Positions 46,838 to 57,826 of a stretch of DNA of 64,000 nt are shown one piece after another. The position numbers and the translations under genes were made by a program. The stretch comes from Limnoperna fortunei. Its lineage: Eukaryota; Mollusca; Bivalvia; Mytilida; Modiolidae. Numbering within the stretch: the stretch's first letter is position 1; the number at the start of each line of letters is the position of its first letter. The notes under the pieces were generated by a model that saw only the letters and a program-made list of their open reading frames with translations, ran no database searches and was not told the origin of the DNA. Where the stretch lies: contig OX104124.1 in assembly GCA_944474755.1 (NCBI GenBank), positions 23,472,452-23,536,451 of the forward strand, written 5' to 3'.

Positions 46838-47849
46838 ACTATAAAGGACAGAATTTAGCCTGACCTAGTTACAAAACAGAACCGACTACAAGAGGCTTTA
46901 CACATAACTCATCATCACTAAATGCAGCCTTCATAGTTACACAAGCTGTGGAACACTTTAAAGAAAAAGTGAATCTCTAACCATATTGACACTTTATGCC
47001 CAGAAAGCATTTGACACTCTCAACCATTGCTCTTCAACCAATAATAGCATGATGGGATCACTGGAAACTTATGGCTGCTGTTAAGAAATATGTATAGAAA
47101 CGTAAAACTCAAAGTTAAATGGAATAATGAAAACAGTGGCTCAGACTCTTTTATTCAAGGCCAAGGAGTACGACAAGGAGGAAAATTGTCCACTGTTCTA
47201 TATAAGCGCTTCAACAATAACATACTAGATGCGTTAGAAAGATCAGAATTAGGTTTTAAATTAGGTGACATATGTATAGCGGCACCGACATATGCAGACG
47301 ACATAGCATTAAGCTTACAATAATGAACATGAACCACGGGCACTATTGGATATCGTACACGAACTTACCAAGGATGATCTAGTAACCATCAACCCAAGTA
47401 AATCTGACCTCGTTCCGCTTACAAAAATAGACTATCTATAAAGTGAAATTCGGTTATAATGATTTAAAACAACAAAAGGAAACTAAACATTTAGGAATAA
47501 AGATCTAGAGAAATGACAAAAATAAAGTAAACATTGAGGACAGAATATGCAGGTAGAAAAACAGTATATGCTACACTTGGATCAGGCTTACATGCTAGAA
47601 AGGGAATTTGACCATCTCAAAATTTGGAAAACTTATGGAATAGTGATTACACATTTTACCAAAAGTGACATCCAGAAACTAGAACAACTACAAAGGAAAA
47701 TATGTCGACAAATACGAGGCCTACCAAATGGAACAGCGAACACTGCAACTTATGCACTCCTAGGAGTTGAACAGATGTTTGTAGTGGTGGATAAACTTCT
47801 TCTTAACTTCTTCTGTGGAATACTTCAAAACCAAGACTATCGAATATGA
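46838..47849 (+). pseudogene. LINE RT relic
   Basis: The clearest piece, 47090-47323, reads YRNVKLKVKWNNENSGSDSF, GVRQGGKLSTVLYKRFNNN and catalytic YADD in TYADDIALSLQ. Upstream, shifted frames hold LCPESI*HS-like remains of the AFD block; downstream, 47547-47849 holds a thumb-like IQKLEQLQRKICRQIRGLP. Several stops and frameshifts. The motif set resembles the LINE at 41405 (VxQGGxLS) more than the one at 37562. Confidence 0.7.
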
Positions 47850-47860
47850 AATAATAATCA

Positions 47861-49692
47861 GACAGTTGGGTATGTCTACTAATAATAGAAACTCTTTTAT
47901 ATACGATGTGATAACTGCTTTTGAGAAATATGTTTGCCAAAAACAAATTACCTTTCGTATACGGTACCATAAAAAAAGAATGAAAAAAAACTATTAATGC
48001 AGCAGCAAACAAATTTTGTGAGAATGAATGGAATAAAGATAAAAAGGAAAAATCATCAATGCAATATATAGACATTAAATCAAACCCAATTGCAGTAAGA
48101 CATAAGCCCATATGTAAATAATAGTAAAGTATTCTTTGCATGAACATGGTGAAGGTGTTACTGTACATATAATTTTTCTATCTCAATCTAAATTTATTAA
48201 GTCAAAAATAATCCTTCGGGAGTGGCCCTCAGATAGGGCGAAACTACCTGTCAGTAAGCAATAATCAGTACGCTATAGGATAAATCCAGTGCAAGTTCTG
48301 GGAAAGTTTAAACAGACATAAATTAGCCAAAAGAATAAAGAATTTTATGCAAAAGATGTGCTTGTATATCTCTACAGCATCATAAATCATAAAGGTTTTT
48401 ATAACAAATGAGTTATGAAGATGTTTTTGAATGGTCAAATTTGCAACAGTCTCCCCGATAGATAACTTGTTCATATTATCAGTCAAATAATTGCCTAAAA
48501 CATATGAAAATTACCAATCTTTGTATGCGAAACCTAATCTTTTTCCTAACAAATTGAAAACAACACCCTTGGGATATTAATCAGAATTATTTTGACACCT
48601 AAGCCAAGGATACAATTTTTTTTTTAAATGTACAGTTAGCAGACTATTATACAATAATATACAATTTACACATGTCGGATATTGTGCAAACCAGGTCATT
48701 GGTCCTAAAGGACGATGGTCCGAAGGGGCAATGGTCCGAAGAGTCATTAGTCCGAATGATCTATAATCAGAAATCAGAAAAAGTCGCGAGAACTACTCCC
48801 TGACCGGTAGAGGTTTGGTTTGTTTCTTTGTATTTTTTTTTGGGGGGGGGGGGGTCATATACCCATTTACACAAAAAGTTTTTACCCTCCCCCCACACAC
48901 ACTTGTAAAGTGGCCGTCTGACTGTCTGTTACACCTTAGGGTACCCATCTCTTATCCACAGCTCCTCCTAAACACACAATCTATAATGGGATGTGGAAAA
49001 AGTGCTCGCTACCCAACCTACATAAACAAGTGGCAATTTGAAAAATCTAGAATTAAGTATCTTGTTTGATATTCTTTGGATACTTCAAATTCACATTTTT
49101 TTTACTTTTGGTACAGCGATTCAGATGAGACTTCAGCACAGAAGTGTGTTAGACGACTTTTTGTAGCTTGAAACTTTTTTACTAATATGTAAATGGGATC
49201 ATGAAATAACAACGGAGAATGGAGTTTTGGTTAATTTGAAACAACCATTCTTTTGTAATATCTGTTCCAAGTCAGGACGATAATGATCTTATTTGTATAA
49301 TATTTTGTTATTTGACATTTTGTAATAAAATTACAACAAAGTTTTGAACTGATTATGCCTTTTTAAGTTATTTTGTTTCTAATCCTCAACACTAAGTTTG
49401 CCGTGTGTTAAGGCTGAGGAGAAATTGAAATGATTAAAACAAACTGTAATGAAGGGTCACTTCAACTACTGAAATTCCCCCAACGAAGCATATACATGAA
49501 AAAGAAACAACCTGCATTTCATGACCTGTATATTTTCATCTCCTTAAATGGAATTTCAACTAAAGATGCAACTTACTGAAATTTAAATTTGAAAGACGTA
49601 TATGAAAGTCAAGACTTTTATTCTTTTATAACTAACATTAAAGTTTTATGAAATATGAAATGACAGTGCACTCAGTCAATGCAAATATTAAG
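47861..49692. other. spacer, no gene seen
   Basis: Contains a G run (48842-48854) and a cluster of GGTCCGAA-like octamers at 48707-48760 (CATTGGTCCTAAAGG, GATGGTCCGAAGGGGC, AATGGTCCGAAGAG, TTAGTCCGAAT). Similar motifs in inverse are at 58375-58425. Confidence 0.5.
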
Positions 49693-51338
49693 TTAAACAA
49701 AGGAAGCCACTAAGTGCCTTACAGCACACCAGTATTCTTCCACATTTCTTCGCCCATTGATGTAGTCTTCCTTTAAAGCAGAAAGCCCTTGTTCCATAAT
49801 CTTATATTTCTTCCTTTGGGGTTTAGGTGGATTATCTCTGACAGCTGATGTTGCAGATATTTCCACTTCTCTCTGCTCATCTTTGAGTATACGGATAAAA
49901 ACCCATAAAGAAGGATGGGTTCTCTCAACTGAACCATTCCATTTGTTGTGAAGTCCTGTAAAAAAGAATTTTAAGTTTAAATTGCATTAAAAAATTGATG
50001 TCATGTACAGTCGGAGTACTTAATAATCAGTCAGATTGGTTAAAAGCTCATTTGTTCATGTTGTTTTATCATCCAAATGAAACAATCCAGAAAAACATAA
50101 TTTTAATATGTCGAATTTCCGAATTTTAAAAACAAGAACAGAATTCCTGGGTCCCCCGAGCCGGGCGCCAAAAAAAATAATAAGTAGATAAGCGACAGAC
50201 CTGAAAACGCATCCCACCATATGTGACCCTTACCATACCAAATATCGAATGCCCACGAATAACAGTAGTTGAGAAATCTGTTACGGAAAATAAATGTGAC
50301 GGAAGCTCGGCATTTCTATGTCCTCGCTCCGGGTTGCGGCGGGGAACAATAAAGATTATCGGTATAAAAAAAGAATTAATACGAACCTTCTACGTGATTG
50401 TTAGTTCTTTTGTACACGTCCCTGTCATAGACGTTCCACTGCGGAATGGGAAACTAGCCATTTATATAGTTTCTTTTCGAAGTAGCTGAAGAAATCTATG
50501 AGGGCTGGAAATCGATACATTAGGTGCCTGGTTTGTCTTGACGCTTGAAGCAGATTAAAATTGTGACGTACTATCGCCACTGGGAGGTATGCCATTGCCA
50601 TAACCTTTTGGACACAGGTTTTCAGCCGTCTGCTTCGTGAGTAATATCATGCCAGTCCAAGCTCTTTGACTCTCTTCCAAAGATTTTGGCACAAATGGAA
50701 ATAGCAACTTCTCAGTGCTGTATGTGGCAACTCCTTTGTTATTGCAATGCGAAGACTGTGCTCAAAATCACAAATGGTATGAAAAAAACGGTGCCCAGTT
50801 ATAATACGAACTCTCTGCTTTACGTGGTGAAGAAGTTGACGGTAGTGGCCAACTGTTTTTCCTGTTGTTAGTGCCATAACAAATGGTAAAACCAGACTAT
50901 GATATAGACGAATTGATGAAAAGGCGGTGGGCAAGTTTTAAAGGTTCCATCAATGAAAATGGTGTCACACCTAGCTAAACGGCGAAAGATTTTGTCAGTG
51001 GCAAAAATACAAACTCCCCATCCATTATCCAAGTGGCTGAGAAAGCGATGTCCATTCCAACTTGTTGCCCAATCACCCTCTATAGCGACGTCGCCTACAG
51101 TTTGCGGTATAGCTGGCATAAGGGATGATCCTGTTCGCTTAAGTGCAGACTGAACTTGGGAAAATTCTGGCACTTCATCTGGGTAAATATCAACATGTCT
51201 TTCGGCATGTGTCAGTATATCGTTGTAAACTCGTTTAATCGGTCATGTAGGGTCCTCCTCAATTGTGTCGCGCCTACGCTGCACAAGTATGCTACTTGTG
51301 GTCAAGGATGTTTCTTCAGCATGGTTATGTTCTTCTTT
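49693..51338 (-). pseudogene. Mutator-like (MULE) transposase relic with an intron
   Basis: Minus-strand sequence in several frames reads a MULE-family DDE transposase. Upstream part: KRVYNDILTHAERHV, then DWATSWNGHRFLSH and CIFATDKIFRRLA. First catalytic D is in TIFIDGTFKTCPP, the second in HTICDFEHSLR, followed by CYFHLCQNLWKRVKELGLA. Downstream are MAMAYLPVAIVR and NNHVEG with the candidate catalytic E, then across an intron HNKWNGSVERTHPSLWVFIR and DNPPKPQRKKYK, stop at 49693-49695. Breaks: in-frame TGA near 51247, frameshift near 50890, TGA near 50649. The exon start at 51338 follows a TTTTTTCTTGCAG acceptor-like site, so an upstream exon is missing or unrecognised. Full catalytic triad visible, but this copy is dead. 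Confidence 0.82.
49956..50386 (-). other. intron in the MULE transposase
   Basis: Minus strand: donor GTAGAAG|GTTCGT at 50386 and acceptor TTTTTTACAG|GACTTCAC at 49955. Joining them keeps the frame across the family motif NNHVEG-x-HNKWNG. Length 431 bp. Confidence 0.7.
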
Positions 51339-52355
51339 CTGCAAGAAAAAATATTAGATTTAAAAATTTTTCTTCTTAATGTTTTTTTTTTAACTTGGAT
51401 GCTTGACTGAGAACTTTTTCAGCCCCCCCAAAAAATTAACCCAAAACCAAAATTTCTGCATCTCATTATTTCGCTTATTTTACTAAAATTTATACTGTTC
51501 TGTACCGATTTTTGGTCATTTTTCACAAAATGTACTAGCACGTAAAAATTAAATCCTTTTTCCCAGATTTAATCAGTTTCAAAATGAAAACTGTCATATA
51601 GGCAAAATCTAAAAAAAATATATATATACAGTTTAAAAACGAGCAGGTAGAATTTCGTATTATTTCAGTAAAATAACAGTCTGAATATTAGCTTTTAAAT
51701 TTTGTAACAACGACATGGGTCGTCGATCTTGTTTTCAAGATACTAGTATTCAATAACAGACTAAGATATGATGCCCCACCTCTAAGCATGGAAATGAATT
51801 GGTACGAACGGACCCGAAAACTATATCCCCATGTACGTTCGTAGGTGGCTATGGGGGGATAAAAGCTAAATTTTCCTACATATCTCAATATACTTAATAC
51901 ATTTACACATTTCCTCCAGCTAATTATCTCACCTGAAATGTGGAGTTTTAAGAAACTTTTAGCTTAATTTCATCTTTAAAATGTTTTGGTTTTTTATTAA
52001 TAAAATAAAAGGAAAATGATTTATATTATAATAAGTCATATTGAATTGAAAACAGGTTATTTTGTTTAGAAAATGCCTGAAAATGTGTTCATTACATATT
52101 AAACTCTATCCACGTAAAGATCAAAATGAAAAAAAAAGTGGAAGTAAATTTAACATTTTTATTAACAGTTACACTTTATATATATATACGCTTACCTGAA
52201 GAATCACTATTACAGGATTGTCATCTTCTTCGTTTAATTTATTTGTTTGCAGCGGTTACCTGCAGTCTTTTCTCCAATAAATTTTAGCAGTTGTAGCTTT
52301 GTTTCTTTGGTACCGAAAATTGTTAAATAAAAGTACTTTTCCAGCTCTATTTTAC
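51339..52355. other. A+T-rich spacer, no gene seen
   Basis: Region upstream of the MULE relic. No start exon recognised; a TATATATATA run lies at 52176-52190. Confidence 0.45.
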
Positions 52356-52479
52356 GACGGCTTATTCGTGCCAAACAACAAAAAGGAAAAAAAATTATTT
52401 CGTTTGTACGATTTATGTACAGGGCAAATACACATCCAATTGGTTTATCAAAGAGTATGAACAATTAGCAGAACTGGTA

Positions 52480-53267
52480 AAGAAAATTCACCAGATAAAG
52501 ATAGATAACTCTAAGCTCAATATTGACAATTTAATTCAGGATTTTCCTATTCCAATGAACCTTTCTAATTTAGAGATATGTGAACAAAATACAGAAAACA
52601 ATGATTCATTATCCGAAAACACATTTGTAAAACTTCCAGTAGAATCCACAAAAACTACAGAAAAAGACCTAACAGATCATGATGATCTCAAATTGGACAG
52701 GAATATACACATGATACGTGTAGAAACAGGGACTTCAAAATTAACACATAAATCAGAGCCAAGCCAAAACATTGACCTGTCACATGTACTACATCAAATA
52801 GAAATCAAACTTATTGAAAATGGGAGAAAGTCTGACCAAATTTTAAATTTGTGTTCTACAATGAGAGAGAGAGGTTCGAAACACAAATAACTGATATTAA
52901 GAAAGATCTGTCAACAATAGGGAAAACAGTTGTAGGATTAGAAGATTGTTTCAGAAGTAAAGAAACAAATGAATCAGAAAACACTCAATTCCTAACTGAA
53001 AAGGATTATATACAGAAAATAGAAACTAATACCAAAGAATTTCATGCAAAAATCAAAAACACATGTGACACCCTTATCAAAAGTGTAGAGCAGTTGAAAA
53101 TTAAAGAAATATTTGACTCTGTACAAGACTCAAAAACTCAATATGAGCAAGATACCAAGAAACTAGATAAAATTCTTACAGAATTCGAAAAGATTAATGA
53201 AAAGCCTACAACCGAGAGAAAAATCTTAATTGAAAAAAAACCAGAAATTGTGTCAAACAAGAGATAG
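52480..53267 (+). pseudogene. LINE ORF1, N-terminal coiled-coil part
   Basis: Two overlapping frames (52555-52890 and 52851-53267) together read one charged, Lys/Glu-rich protein, for example HVLHQIEIKLIENGRKSDQI then ERFETQITDIKKDLSTIGKT and QLKIKEIFDSVQDSKTQYEQ. Such coiled-coil N-termini are usual in LINE ORF1. A one-base shift near 52860 breaks the frame; further stops near 53267 separate it from the hydrolase-like part. Confidence 0.65.
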
Positions 53268-54050
53268 AAGAAATGACAAAACAGAAGCCCGAAGAGACTT
53301 TTAATCAATTGATAGACAAAGAGTCGACTTGTGGATAGTTGGATCATCAATCGTGAAACACCTAGATGGCAGGAAATTTACATGAACAAAAACACAAGAA
53401 TTAATACTTTAGAGAAAAAGATCATATGTGGAGCAATAGAATTTATTGAATCTGGAAAAGTAGTGTCTGACAATATAATGTTTCAGATTGGGTCAAACGA
53501 ATAGGAAGATAAGGATCCAGACCGGGTTATTCAGGAAATTGAACGTCTAGTTGAAACCATAAAGAAACTGTATTAAAACGCCAAAATTATATTGGCAGAG
53601 ATTGTGCCCAGGTTCTATAACAACTTTGAAGTATCAAAAGAATAGGAAACTAAAAGGCGACAATATAACTTGCTTTTAAGAGATTACTGTAGAGACATGG
53701 ACATCCCACTTGTATTTTATCGAAACTTATATCCATAAGATTTCACTCAGGATGGGATTCACCTAAATGGAAACGGAATAAGAACTTTAGTGCGTGACAT
53801 CAAAACTATAGTTAACCCCATTTTGGGTGTCAAATATACACAACAGGTACATGCACCAAATCAGAACCGAAGTAATAACTTCAGCAACCAAAGACTGAGA
53901 AACGAAAATACCGGTAGATATTCAAATGTGCACAAGCAACAGATGCTAAGTAGTCCTTTTCCTTACAATTCGAGCTTGTTTAACAATCGTTATGGAAGTA
54001 GCAATACATTCAGTCAAAGAGAAAATACAATGAAGCAAGACTTCAGATAA
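53268..54050 (+). pseudogene. LINE ORF1, SGNH-hydrolase-like domain
   Basis: Reading through stops and shifts, the frame gives block I-like WIVGSSIVKHLDG split by a frame change, then KIICGAIEFIESGKVVSDNI, MFQIGSNE (asparagine/glycine block), AKIILAEIVPRFYNN and block V-like QDGIHLNGNGIRTL with the D-x-x-H arrangement. A Q/N/S-rich tail at 53790-54050 follows. SGNH/esterase domains are known in ORF1 of CR1 and L2 type LINEs. Ser, Asp and His candidates are all visible. At least four in-frame stops. Confidence 0.65.
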
Positions 54051-54296
54051 TCAACAAGGCCCAAGCTTGTTACCTGTTCTCGAGATAATGCTTTACGAAA
54101 TGAGAAACAGAAAATAGTAAAATGTGAATATATTTAGGAATGTCCAAAGTCTCACGTATAATAAATTTATATTTGAAGTCAAATATTGTGAATTGGGTAT
54201 ATTTCTAGTCAAATATGTTATATTGTTAATATTATTGATATTAATATGATTTATTACATATCAACACGATTGAAGTAATGCTATTATTATTTTTTT

Positions 54297-54299
<3 letters not shown>

Positions 54300-54334
<35 letters not shown>
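54300..54334. repeat. (TA)n microsatellite
   Basis: About 17 TA dinucleotides, ending at the dispersed repeat at 54335. Confidence 0.97.
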
Positions 54335-54335
<1 letters not shown>

Positions 54336-54417
54336 GTCTAAGTATTGTGACAACCATATAATATATCTATCCAGCGGATTTCTGAAACATCAGAAATACA
54401 GGGTTAATATCAAATTT
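54335..54417 (-). repeat. dispersed ~80-bp repeat, copy 2
   Basis: CGTCTAAGTATTGTGACAAC through GGGTTAATATCAAATTT is the inverse of 8844-8925 and again abuts a TA-rich tract. Confidence 0.8.
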
Positions 54418-54419
54418 TT

Positions 54420-54583
54420 ATATATACGTCTACAAATTAAGCCCAACACTGTTAGAATTAGATTTTTAACACTGTCATATTTTAGTTTACCATCAGCGTG
54501 ATTCGAACTCACACCGTTGTGACACTGTGGCACCAAATCGCCTGCACTATGTCCAGCGGTCTAGACCCCTCGGCCAAACCCGC
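54420..54583 (-). mobile_element. tRNA-headed SINE, second type
   Basis: Minus strand from 54583: GCGGGTTTGGCCGAGGGGTC (A-box region), then GCCACAGTGTCACAACGG, and B box GTGTGAGTTCGAATCACGC, followed by GGTAAACTAAAATATGACAG. The head resembles a long-variable-arm tRNA (Leu/Ser). The tail differs from the V-SINE-like copies elsewhere in the window. It lies in the inter-ORF region of the LINE. Confidence 0.65.
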
Positions 54584-54734
54584 TATATTAAAATATAGCT
54601 TCATTAACCGGGGTGAATCGTAGACATAGACATAGTACATGTGTACTAGCGTGTGACGATGGAATTTTCGTAACCAATACGTATTAATTTGACAGTAATC
54701 TAATTCAGCATTTTTGTATATATTATATGTCATC

Positions 54735-55334
54735 CTATATAAATGGGAGATTTCAATGCAAAAACTGGAACAAACAGTGACTGTGTTGAAAATGACTCCA
54801 ATGACTTAAATGATTTCATTCATCAAAACATTTTACCAGATCACTATAACATAGATCAATTTTTACATAGAAATAGGGAGTGTAACGTGCAGGGGAGAAA
54901 TTTACTTGACTTGTGTATTTCATCTAATCTTAGAATTTTAAATGGCAGATACCTGGGAGATGGTCTTGGATATTTTACATGTATGACACCAAATGGGTTT
55001 AGCAATGTTGATTATTCAATTGTAAGTGAGAGTCTCCTGTCCTCAATTGTACATTTTATTACTCATAATTTTAATTATACATTGTTGTATATCTGATCAT
55101 GTTCAAATTGAAGTTCATTTAAAATGTAAAATAAATAGTAATTCAAATAGTACTAAAACAAATTCCAAATGGAAACCATTTGTATCATATAAATGGACAA
55201 AGAAGTCAAAAATTCTCCTACAAGAAGTTCTGTCTTCAGAAAATATGAATGCTTTAATTGATTTTGAAACCAAACATTTTGATGAAACTGAGACTGATGT
55301 AGATAGAGCAACAAATGAGATAACTGATATTTGA
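54735..55334 (+). pseudogene. LINE endonuclease, C-terminal half
   Basis: Opens with GDFNAKTGTNSD (the conserved GDFN block) preceded only by a few residues, then NLLDLCISSNLRILNGRYLG, YFTCMTPNGFSNVDYSIVS and, after a one-base shift near 55090, ISDHVQIEV with the conserved SDH. The N-terminal half of the endonuclease is missing, replaced by the repeats at 54060-54734. A linker (KWTKKSKILLQEVLSS) leads toward RT. Confidence 0.78.
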
Positions 55335-57387
55335 AAAATATTTCTGAGAGGGTGTGCATTTCTTCTCATAAACAAAAGAAAAATAAGAAAAAGATAAAGA
55401 AACAAAAGTGGTCTGATCATTCAATTTATGAAACTAAAAGAGATTTGAACGCATTAGGAAAAAAGATTAAAAATAATCCTTACAATAATAACTTAAAACT
55501 AAAATATTTTACTCTATTTAAGTCATTCAAATCTATGGTAAGACATAAAAAATACATGTATAAAAAGAAAATTAATGATACTTTATCAGGATCATTAAAT
55601 AAAAACCCAGAAGAATACTGGAATATAATTAAATCATTAAGTAATACATATGTAAAGGATGATAGTGATAATGAACTAATGTCTAATATAGAAGATACCA
55701 TTAAACACTTTAAAAACCAAGGAACTTGCTCAAATAAAAACTTAAATTTTTAAAATTTTATCGAAAATAATCTCAATCAGATGGAATATGAATCGAAGTT
55801 TGTTCTAGAGACTGATAAACCCTTTACAGTTTCAGAACTTAAAACAACATTTAAAGGTCTAAAACTAGGCAAGTCAAGTGGTCCTGATGGTATACTAAAT
55901 GAAATTTTAAAATATTCAAGTCCAGTAACAATTTCAGCATTTACAAAACTTTTTAATTTAATACTTAAAAGTGGTAAATATCCAAAAATATGGAACAAAT
56001 CTTATCTCATATTGATTCATAAGTCTGGCAATAAAGAGTACCCTTCGAATTATAGAGGTATATCATTAGTAAATTGTCTTTCTAACGTTTTTAGCAGTAT
56101 GCTTAATAAAAGGCTCACAAAGTACATAGATGATAAATTATCAGACTCCCAATTTGGTTTTAGGGAGAATCATAGGACATCAAATAGTCTTTTCATTTTA
56201 AAATCTTTGATAAATAAGTATGTACATAAAAATAAATATAAAGATATATGCTTGTTTCGTAGACCTTCGAAAAGCATTCGACTCAGTTTGGAGAAATGGT
56301 CTACTGTATAAATTATTGAAAACTGGTATTGGTAAACTTATGTACCAAATGATCAAAGGTCAACTTGATAGTACTGTCACATCTATTAAATTTAATAATC
56401 TACACTCCAAATATTTTAGCATAAATAGAGGGGTTAGACAAGGAGACTCTACAAGTCCTACCTTGTTTAACATCTTCATTAACGACATGAATGATACATT
56501 TAATCAAAATCCTTCATTTCCACTCAAGTTAATTGACTCCACCATAGGAAGTCTGCTTTTTGCTGATGACCTTCTGATATTGTCAGAAAGTAAACAAGGT
56601 CTTCAGTCTAGTATGGACAAATTGCTACAATTTTGTGATAATTGGCAATTGTCTATAAATGTCAACAAAACCCAGACGATAATATTTCAACAAAATTTAG
56701 TAAAACATGAAGAACCCTTTATTAAGGCAAAATATATATAGAGAGAGAATGTTTCTGAATATAGAGATTTAGGCACAAGCCTCAGAAGCAATGGGAACCT
56801 CAAATACAGCTTAGAAGATCTTGCGAAAAAGGGTAGAAAGGTATTATTTTCTTTAAAAGCAAAAACTTCATCCATGGGGCCACTACCTATAGCAGTGTCA
56901 AACAATCTGTTTGACACACTGGTATGTCCAATTCTACTATATAACTCAGAAATATCATATATGGACTACCACTTAAACTTTTATAGAGCTAAATTAAGGG
57001 GGGAACTTGAACAATAAAGTCCTTGATCCCTTACAATTTATTGACAAATCCCCAGCAGAAAAAGTACATTTAAGTTTCTGTAAACACATTTTTGGAGTAC
57101 GTAAAACAACTTCCAACTTGTGTACTCGTTTGGAACTTGGTCGAAACCCGCTCGAAAAAATGATCATGCTTCGTACAGTGTCGTACATGTCAAGACTCTG
57201 TTCGAAAAATATAAATAAACTACTAAATGAAGCCTTCAATCTCACCAAAGAATTAAACAATCAAAATGTATGTACATGGTACACCTTCGCGAAGGATTTT
57301 ATTATATCTGATGATAAACTTCTCCAACAACTTATAAATTGTAATAATAAAACTAAACTGAAAACTTTAAAAATCACTCTTAATTAA
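55335..57387 (+). pseudogene. LINE reverse transcriptase and C-terminus
   Basis: 55335-55753 is a Lys-rich linker with KNPEEYWNIIKSLSN. 55781-56311 holds FKGLKLGKSSGPDGILNEIL, ILIHKSGNKEYPSNYRGISL and DSQFGFRENHRTSNSLF. A shift near 56250 leads to ACFVDLRKAFDSVWRNGLLY, GVRQGDSTSPTLFNIFIND and catalytic FADD (LLFADDLLIL) in 56220-56741. After a stop at 56739, shifted frames read YRDLGTSLRSNGNLKYSLED and then FCKHIFGVRKTTSNLC to 57387. RT motifs are close in style to the LINE at 37562. Confidence 0.85.
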
Positions 57388-57532
57388 ATACTTGCAAAGC
57401 CAATACATACATTGTTCATGTTAAATACTATGTTTTATATGTTAATTGCGTATTTCTACGTTTATATTGTTTAATTATATATTTTTGTCACAAACTCATG
57501 TTTAGATGTTTATATGACAATAAAATTTGAAT

Positions 57533-57720
57533 TATTAATTCGTTTGTACGATTTATTAAATCGTCTGTACGATTTATTAATTCGTTTGTACGGTTTATTA
57601 ATTCGTTTGTACGGTTTATTAAATCGTTTGTACGATTTATTAATACGTTTGTACGGTTTATTAAATCGTTTGTACGGTTTGTTAAATCGTTTGTACGATT
57701 TATTAATCCTTTTGAACTGT
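57533..57720. repeat. 21-bp minisatellite
   Basis: About 8.5 units of TCGTTTGTACGATTTATTAAA (or GGTTT, ATTAATT variants). Because 21 bp is seven codons and neither strand has a stop in one frame, both strands show open frames (RLYGLLI repeats and KRINKSY repeats). These are not taken as genes. Confidence 0.92.
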
Positions 57721-57826
57721 TTATTTATGTGGTCCCTATGCTCCCTGATAAACAATAGTATATTGCCAACTACCTACAAACGAAATCAGAATTTTTTTCT
57801 ATTTGTTGTTTGGCACGAATAAGCCG

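Larger units (their letters stand above)
45170..47860 (+). mobile_element. very decayed LINE
   Basis: ORF1-like and ORF2-like relics in order on the plus strand, all broken. Interrupted at 45685-45800 by a piece of LINE 3' end in inverse orientation. Without a clear 3' tail the right limit is uncertain. Confidence 0.6.
52441..57535 (+). mobile_element. LINE with SGNH-like ORF1, decayed
   Basis: Two-ORF non-LTR element: ORF1 (52480-54050), an inter-ORF region disrupted by a SINE and other repeats (54060-54735), ORF2 from the middle of the endonuclease to the C-terminus (54735-57387), and a short 3' UTR ending TATGACAATAAAATTTGAATTATT at 57510-57535. Several stops and frameshifts make it inactive. 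RT with FADD and an esterase-like ORF1 suggest the CR1/L2 side of LINEs; this is inference. Confidence 0.8.
52356..57826. repeat. inverted flanks enclosing a LINE
   Basis: CGGCTTATTCGTGCCAAACA, then ACAAA, an A-rich stretch and TTTCGTTTGTA at 52356-52410 recur in inverse at 57780-57826 (CGAATAAGCCG end). Both copies include the TTTCGTTTGTA start of the 21-bp minisatellite unit. The two ends look like the halves of one inverted-repeat element into which the LINE inserted; a target duplication could not be identified. Confidence 0.6.

Noticed and set aside
57510..57822. Overlapping ORFs on both strands with 7-residue repeats
   Set aside because: They are translations of the 21-bp minisatellite; both strands are open for the same compositional reason.
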